Below are positions 6,311-9,934 of a DNA stretch of 9,934 bases, in pieces. The notes beneath the pieces were generated by a model that was not told the DNA's origin, did no database searches, and saw nothing but the letters and a program-made list of their open reading frames with translations. The DNA lies in contig DNUB01000144.1 in the NCBI GenBank assembly GCA_003508605.1, positions 1 through 9,934 of the forward strand. The letters are read 5' to 3'. The DNA is from Oscillospiraceae bacterium. GTDB taxonomy: Bacteria; Bacillota; Clostridia; Oscillospirales; Ruminococcaceae. The number at the start of each line of letters is the position of its first letter. Position 1 is the first letter of the stretch. The position numbers and the translations under genes were made by a program.

Positions 6311-8326
6311 TCAGTCTGTCTCCCTTCTTATCTCCTCTAAAATTTTGTTGGGAATAAAAAACTCAGGACAGCCCATATGACCGGGAGCTACCTCATATTC
6401 ATCAAATACTATAACTATTCGGTCAAAGGAATCAATATAGAAATTAACGTCCTCCCTTATCCCTGTAAAGCAGCCGTCGCCCTCGATATAAAACTCGCCG
6501 CCGTAGGATTCGTTTTTTTCCCTCATCTGCCTTAATATTTCGGCGCTGATGACATCAATATAGCTGCTGTTTTTCTTAAACAAATCGCCGAGACTTATTA
6601 CCTTCCCCAGTCTCTTGTCAAAAATAATCCAACGGCTGAAATCCATAGAGCCGCCTGCGTTAATCGTAGTGACGAACTCTGCTGTAAAATACTTATTATC
6701 GTCACGGATAACCGTATAACGCATATCCTCGGCAACATAGCCGTTATATCTGCGGTTGAAGTACCACATAAACTTTTCCGTCGCTTCATTAACATAGCCT
6801 GCAACCGCATTGTTTATGCCGTCTGCGCCCGCCCCCTCGAAATCGGGAACGCTGACGTTTATTGAGCTGTCGCCCCAGCTCAGCAGCAGGCTGCGCACGG
6901 TGCGGATTTTTACTGAAAACAGCGACGAAGCAGCTTCCGCAGCGGAGGGAAGGACATTAACCGTTATCAGCATTCCCAAAATCAAGACCAGCGCAGAGGA
7001 CATTACCCGCTTAAATACCGTGCCTGCCTTGGACCGCTTGGCGGGAACGGCGTTTTCGCCGTAAAACATTGCGGCTTGAAAAACAAATTCTCCGTATTCC
7101 GTTTTGCACCGCAAAAAGCCGTTATATTTTTCGGCGATTCGCTTTACCGAACGAAGCCCGATCCCGTGCTCCTCCGATTGACTGTCGACTGTGGGCAATC
7201 CTTCTTTATCAAATAACAATGAATCCCCGCAAGGGTTTCTTACCGAAACCAACAGTCTGCGCTCTTCTATACAATCTACCGAAATGCTGATGTATCTGCG
7301 CTCCTTTGGAAGAGCGGCGCAGGCGTTAATGGCGTTCTCAATCGAATTGGCGAGCACCATGCACAGATCAGCCTCGTCAAAGGGCAGCTTTTCGGGCAGC
7401 AGAATGCTTTGGGTAACTGTGCAGCCCGCTCTTTTGGCACGGTCGATGTATTCGGACAGCACTGCGTTGACTTCCGGGCTTTTACAATAGCTTACATTTT
7501 CCGTTTCGCTGAAATTTTCGCTTATTTTGCCGGTATATTCAACAATTTTGCCGTATTCGCCCTGTTTTGCAAGCCCTTCGATCACTGTGAAATGATGTCT
7601 CATATCATGGCGAAGCTCACGCCCCAGCTCCATTTTGCGCAGCACGTTTTCGTAGCTGCGCCGCTGTATCTCGATATGCTCGGACATTTCCCTTTCCGTT
7701 CTCTTGGCTTTTATATAATCCGCCGAGAAAACAAGAAGCCTTGCGATAATCAAAAATTCCAGCAGAGCAATAAGCGTTAAAACAATCAGGACAAAAACGT
7801 CCGTGGTGCTGTTCAGAAAATAGAAAAACAGCAGAAGGATCAGGATTACGGGTATGGAAATTATAAGGCGGTTTTGTCGGTTTTCGATAACGCAAAAACG
7901 AAAATTTTTACCGACGGACCGAAAGGCGAAAAACACAAAGAATGCCGCAGCAGCGGTGATTATCGAATAATTTATTATATTCGGCAAGCAGCCTTTTATT
8001 TCGGCGGTATATTTCACCGTTATCTTGTCCAGCGACTTTAAAATCAGCACGTCAAGCAGACCCACCGAGCAGATCGCCGCAGTTTCAAACGCTTCGCTTT
8101 TTGATAAAAAATACAGAACCGCCGAAAAGGGAAGATAAGCCGTAAGCGGGAGCATTGTAAGCGCAAGGGTTGTTTCTCCGAACAGGACAAGCACCGTCTG
8201 CACTCCCGCAATTACAGCCAAAGCCCCGCAAAAGGTAAGAACCGTAGCGGGCACGGAAAACCTCCGCTCAAACAAAGCCAGGCAAATCAATATGTACGAT
8301 AAAAAAATTATTGCTTCCGTAATCAC
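6311..8326 (-). CDS. AgrC-like GHKL sensor kinase fused to an RsiV-type (DUF3298) ectodomain
   Basis: This 671-residue membrane kinase has seven predicted N-terminal helices (about 3-19, 26-50, 53-74, 82-97, 117-135, 153-171, 176-200). Positively charged loops (ERR, FRSVGKNFR, KAKRTER) place the kinase in the cytoplasm. The H-box ELRHDMRHH has H240 as acceptor. The GHKL ATPase has N331 in NSIENAINA and G388/G390 in HGIGL. After residue 420 the protein departs from AgrC/NatK-type kinases: a basic stretch, an eighth helix (about 440-460), then some 210 extracytoplasmic residues. These resemble DUF4163/DUF3298 of RsiV anti-sigma factors, notably GKVISLGDLF (574-583), YIDVIS (589-594), FTGI (620-623), NFYI and YEVAPGHMG (644-652). 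GTG at 8324-8326 has AAGGAG 6 nt upstream; the overlapping ATG stops at once. No internal ribosome binding site precedes the ectodomain, so one polypeptide is expected. Confidence 0.92.
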   Translation of the reverse strand: MITEAIIFLSYILICLALFERRFSVPATVLTFCGALAVIAGVQTVLVLFGETTLALTMLPLTAYLPFSAVLYFLSKSEAFETAAICSVGLLDVLILKSLDKITVKYTAEIKGCLPNIINYSIITAAAAFFVFFAFRSVGKNFRFCVIENRQNRLIISIPVILILLLFFYFLNSTTDVFVLIVLTLIALLEFLIIARLLVFSADYIKAKRTEREMSEHIEIQRRSYENVLRKMELGRELRHDMRHHFTVIEGLAKQGEYGKIVEYTGKISENFSETENVSYCKSPEVNAVLSEYIDRAKRAGCTVTQSILLPEKLPFDEADLCMVLANSIENAINACAALPKERRYISISVDCIEERRLLVSVRNPCGDSLLFDKEGLPTVDSQSEEHGIGLRSVKRIAEKYNGFLRCKTEYGEFVFQAAMFYGENAVPAKRSKAGTVFKRVMSSALVLILGMLITVNVLPSAAEAASSLFSVKIRTVRSLLLSWGDSSINVSVPDFEGAGADGINNAVAGYVNEATEKFMWYFNRRYNGYVAEDMRYTVIRDDNKYFTAEFVTTINAGGSMDFSRWIIFDKRLGKVISLGDLFKKNSSYIDVISAEILRQMREKNESYGGEFYIEGDGCFTGIREDVNFYIDSFDRIVIVFDEYEVAPGHMGCPEFFIPNKILEEIRRETD

Positions 8327-8398
8327 ATAATTCTCCTTAGTTTTACTAAAACCAAATTCAACCTATATTTTAAAAGCTTAAATAATGTTTTTATTTTG

Positions 8399-8427
8399 AT
8401 TATATCTATATTTTTTCGGCTTGTCAA
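8399..8427 (-). promoter_or_regulatory. Consensus sigma-A promoter of the kinase/LytTR operon
   Basis: On the minus strand TTGACA (8427-8422) and TATAAT (8404-8399) are separated by 17 bp, a perfect match to the housekeeping consensus. Transcription should start near 8392, giving a 66-nt leader before the GTG at 8326. The operon comprises the sensor kinase and the LytTR regulator. Confidence 0.85.
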
Positions 8428-8451
8428 GCGGTATTGTGTTTTATTACAACA

Positions 8452-8471
8452 GTTTTTGACTTGTTTTGGAC
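8452..8471 (-). promoter_or_regulatory. Direct repeat upstream of the kinase operon promoter
   Basis: On the minus strand GTCCAAAAC (8471-8463) and GTCAAAAAC (8460-8452) agree at 8 of 9 positions and start 11 bp apart, about one helical turn. They end 24 bp before the -35 hexamer. This is where an activator could bind and LytTR regulators often autoregulate, but the sequence does not clearly match a known LytTR box. Confidence 0.3.
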
Positions 8472-8504
8472 AATTTCACAAAAGGCTTTCGCAGGACAGG
8501 TGAT

Positions 8505-8536
8505 TTTTTGCGCAAAAATTGCTGCTTTTACGCAGC
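8505..8536. repeat. Small palindromes in the 8327-8898 intergenic region
   Basis: TTTTTGCGCAAAAA (8505-8518) is a perfect 14-bp palindrome. GCTGC (8521-8525) and GCAGC (8532-8536) can form a stem around a 6-nt loop. No function is assigned. The rest of the 572-bp gap holds the kinase promoter, a possible coding remnant, a long hairpin and the promoter of the next gene. Confidence 0.35.
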
Positions 8537-8553
8537 GGATCTGTTGTTTTTAA

Positions 8554-8688
8554 AAAGATCGGAGACAGGAAACAAACTTTTTGAAAAAAGCAAGTGAAAA
8601 CATTTCCAATAACCACACAGCGGCGTTTCAAGATACGGCAAAGAATATCGAAAAGATTTCGGAGCGGCTTAATGTGCTGATATTGTAA
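8554..8688 (+). pseudogene. Possible C-terminal coding remnant
   Basis: After an in-frame TAA at 8551-8553, the frame 8554-8688 encodes 44 residues with the look of a real protein tail. It is hydrophilic and helix-forming, includes NHTAAFQDTAKNIEKI, then SERLNVLIL and a TAA stop. Hydrophobic residues repeat every three to four positions, as in an amphipathic or coiled-coil helix. The same frame upstream of the stop (KIAAFTQRICCF) may belong to the same broken gene. No convincing start or ribosome binding site serves it, although TTG at 8581 is possible for a 35-residue peptide. I do not recognise the family. It could also be chance. Confidence 0.3.
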
Positions 8689-8712
8689 ATTTTGAACAGG
8701 AAAAAACATTAT

Positions 8713-8764
8713 GAACCTGTCCGCATAGGAATGAGCGCGTATCTTTTCCTATGCGGACAGGTTC
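8713..8764. repeat. Perfect 19-bp inverted repeat (hairpin)
   Basis: Arms 8713-8731 and 8746-8764 are exactly complementary, with a 14-nt loop at 8732-8745. The left arm begins GAACCTGTCCGCATAGG. It lies 25 nt after the stop of the possible coding remnant and 27 nt before the -35 of the next promoter. The T-rich run that follows (8781-8787) is some 16 nt away, too far for a classical terminator. A non-canonical terminator, operator or mobile palindromic element are alternatives. Confidence 0.75.
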
Positions 8765-8790
8765 TAAACTTGCTTTGGACTTTTTTATCC

Positions 8791-8819
8791 TTGACTTTTT
8801 TTGTCCTTTGTGGTAGAAT
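8791..8819 (+). promoter_or_regulatory. Sigma-A-type promoter of the C39-like gene
   Basis: TTGACT (8791-8796) and TAGAAT (8814-8819) are spaced by 17 bp. The predicted start is near 8826, giving a 73-nt leader to the ATG at 8899. Just upstream, TTGGACTTTTTTATCC and TTGACTTTTTTTGTCC form an imperfect direct repeat covering the -35 region. Confidence 0.65.
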
Positions 8820-8845
8820 TTAATACAGAAAAACCGCTGATAATG

Positions 8846-8870
8846 TGTCAAAAATGTAATCTGTTTGACA
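8846..8870 (+). promoter_or_regulatory. Inverted repeat in the leader of the C39-like gene
   Basis: TGTCAAA (8846-8852) and TTTGACA (8864-8870) are perfect complements around 11 nt. They lie between the predicted transcription start and the ribosome binding site. This could be a repressor operator or a weak leader hairpin. No regulator is identified. Confidence 0.4.
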
Positions 8871-8898
8871 ATGTCGAAGCTTGCGCAGAGGAGTAAAA

Positions 8899-9258
8899 AT
8901 GAAACTGATACAACAACCTACTTTTGAAACCTGCGGTCAAGCATGTATTGCCATGATTACAGGCAAGGATATAACGGCTGTGATTAAGGACATGAATACA
9001 AGCGGTTCCACCGGTATAGGACAGCTAATCGATATATTGGATTTTTACGGCATAAAGCATGCTGATAGAAACAAGCGAATTTCCAAGAAAAATCCAGTTC
9101 CTTATCACTACTCTCTTTTAACGGTGCATACCAATGCAGGATACACACACTGGGCAATACTGTATAATAACAAGTATTATGATCCTGAGTTCGGATTGAT
9201 TGAAGGCGAGTACATACATGGCAGAATTACATCTTTTTTAGAGATATATGCAGATTGA
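8899..9258 (+). CDS. Small C39-like (papain-fold) cysteine peptidase-like protein
   Basis: This 119-residue protein has the layout of peptidase C39/papain-like folds: Q6 six residues before C12 in TFETCGQACIAMI (oxyanion Gln and nucleophile), THW with H84, and YYDPEFG with D95. The Cys-His-Asp order and spacing support a catalytic domain. It lacks the transporter of bacteriocin C39 exporters and has no signal peptide, so it is a free-standing cytoplasmic domain. Related small proteins can be housekeeping peptidases, phage/plasmid accessory proteins or toxin domains; the sequence does not decide between these. The ATG at 8899 has GAGGAG at 8888-8893 with a 5-nt spacer, preferred over TTG at 8881. 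Its own promoter and a leader inverted repeat precede it. The next gene is 92 bp downstream with no clear terminator between, so the two may be co-transcribed. Base composition looks more AT-rich than in the signalling genes. Confidence 0.8.
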   Translation: MKLIQQPTFETCGQACIAMITGKDITAVIKDMNTSGSTGIGQLIDILDFYGIKHADRNKRISKKNPVPYHYSLLTVHTNAGYTHWAILYNNKYYDPEFGLIEGEYIHGRITSFLEIYAD

Positions 9259-9350
9259 CGAATTTCCGTTTGTTTGGATTTTAATATGCAGGGATAGAAG
9301 AACCGGCAGACGCACCGGATTTGGTCATGGTTATAATGCGGAGGTTTTTT

Positions 9351-9827
9351 ATGACAAAGCAAATTGAAGATTACATAACGGAAAACCTTTTTGAAGAGAA
9401 TCGGATAATCGCTTTAGAATATATTGATTTTTTAAAAAACATGGGCATTGAATTTTACAAAGATGATGGAGATTGCTGGAAAAACAAAATATATTATTGG
9501 TTAAAATTCAAAGATGAGTGCGTTGCTTTTATTGCAATCAAAGACCCTGACGAGCCTGAAAACCTATGGACAGTTTGGTCCGAGGACAGCAAGGCGTTTG
9601 AAAATGACATTCCGGAGTTGGAAATTAAAGAAACAGCCTGGAAATATATTGACTTCGGACATTGCGGTTCATGTAAAAAAATAATTTTCGGGAAAGCTTT
9701 TGAGGGAGTATGCGGTACTACATTCCGAATAGATAATCCCAGCAGATCTGAACTCCCATTCCTAAGGAAAATGGTAGAAATATGTATTCGTTATATTTCA
9801 GACAGCGGCAGCAGTTTTAGTTATTAA
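9351..9827 (+). CDS. Conserved hypothetical protein with a cysteine cluster
   Basis: This 158-residue soluble protein is of a type I recall as a common hypothetical in Clostridia, with no assigned function. It has an acidic, helical N-terminus (1-35), then a beta-rich middle with KIYYWLKF (46-53), ECVAFIAI (56-63) and LWTVWSEDS (72-80). A C-terminal block follows with HCGSC (104-108), IIFGKAF, VCGTTFR (120-126) and DNP. H104, C105, C108 and C121 could bind a metal; C42, C57 and C145 are additional. The ATG at 9351 has GGAGG at 9340-9344 with a 6-nt spacer. The frame opens earlier (TTG 9321, ATG 9327) without a ribosome binding site. TATAAT at 9333-9338 is too close to that site to be this gene's -10, so read-through from the C39-like gene is likely. 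Codon use is AT-rich. Confidence 0.8.
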   Translation: MTKQIEDYITENLFEENRIIALEYIDFLKNMGIEFYKDDGDCWKNKIYYWLKFKDECVAFIAIKDPDEPENLWTVWSEDSKAFENDIPELEIKETAWKYIDFGHCGSCKKIIFGKAFEGVCGTTFRIDNPSRSELPFLRKMVEICIRYISDSGSSFSY

Positions 9828-9851
9828 ATAAATGACTGTTTTGTAAAACAC

Positions 9852-9880
9852 TTGCGATTTTGCGGAATTTAAGGTATAAT
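9852..9880 (+). promoter_or_regulatory. Outward-facing promoter at window end
   Basis: TTGCGA (9852-9857) and TATAAT (9875-9880) are spaced by 17 bp, with a predicted start near 9887. It should drive a gene or RNA beyond the right edge. No coding start is seen before the window ends. Confidence 0.6.
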
Positions 9881-9883
9881 AAC

Positions 9884-9925
9884 CTCAGACTGCGGAAAGA
9901 TGAGTAATTTATTTTAATGTCTGAG
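9884..9925 (+). repeat. Inverted repeat in the outgoing leader
   Basis: CTCAGAC (9884-9890) and GTCTGAG (9919-9925) are perfect complements around a 28-nt AT-rich interval. They coincide with the expected 5' end of the outgoing transcript, so they could form a leader stem or an operator. The window ends before this can be judged. Confidence 0.35.
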
Positions 9926-9934
9926 AACATTTTA

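Noticed and set aside
7409..7780. Plus-strand frame of 123 codons opposite the GHKL kinase
   Set aside because: It overlaps the H-box and kinase region of the minus-strand gene and has no start signal or motif.
8476..8851. Two minus-strand frames in the intergenic gap
   Set aside because: Low-complexity hydrophobic products without ribosome binding sites. They cross the perfect hairpin and look non-coding.
9331..9338. TATAAT as -10 for the 9351 gene
   Set aside because: It lies only 1 bp before the ribosome binding site, so a transcript starting from it would lose that site, and no -35 is correctly placed.

Overview
The window looks like chromosome from a low-to-mid GC Gram-positive, most likely a gut-type anaerobic Clostridia member (Oscillospiraceae/Ruminococcus-like). 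This is inferred from protein character (AgrC/LytTR two-component pair, RsiV-type ectodomain, multi-PAS hybrid kinase, clostridial zinc-ribbon and hypothetical proteins), strong GGAGG-type ribosome binding sites, GTG/TTG starts and near-consensus sigma-A promoters. No taxonomic marker is present, so this is not firm. There are no tRNA, rRNA, CRISPR or IS features.

Layout. Positions 1-164 hold three AGTYCAAAA direct repeats and a perfect TTGACA-17-TATAAT promoter, which drives a 1051-residue hybrid sensor kinase (165-3320, +). A 245-bp convergent gap full of stem-loops follows, including a perfect 22-bp hairpin and one copy of a repeat seen again at 5446. On the minus strand lie a small zinc-ribbon protein (3566-3790) and a PAS-GAF-GGDEF diguanylate cyclase (3921-5243) with its own promoter. 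Further along the minus strand is a two-gene operon, sensor kinase (6311-8326) then LytTR response regulator (5579-6310), joined stop-to-start with no gap and read from a perfect consensus promoter at 8399-8427. A 572-bp intergenic stretch (8327-8898) holds a possible coding fossil, a perfect 19-bp hairpin and the promoter of a rightward pair: a minimal C39-like cysteine-protease-fold protein (8899-9258) and a cysteine-containing conserved hypothetical (9351-9827). A further promoter at 9852-9880 points out of the window.

How it fits together. The left and middle parts are signalling: one large phosphorelay kinase, one c-di-GMP synthase and one membrane sensor with a DNA-binding partner. The most unusual gene is the sensor kinase at 6311-8326. 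It has an ordinary AgrC-like seven-helix membrane domain and GHKL kinase, but then crosses the membrane an eighth time and ends in an extracytoplasmic domain resembling the ligand-binding half of RsiV-type anti-sigma factors (DUF4163/DUF3298). That would place an anti-sigma-type sensor on the C-terminal side of a histidine kinase. It is the best candidate here for an undescribed system.
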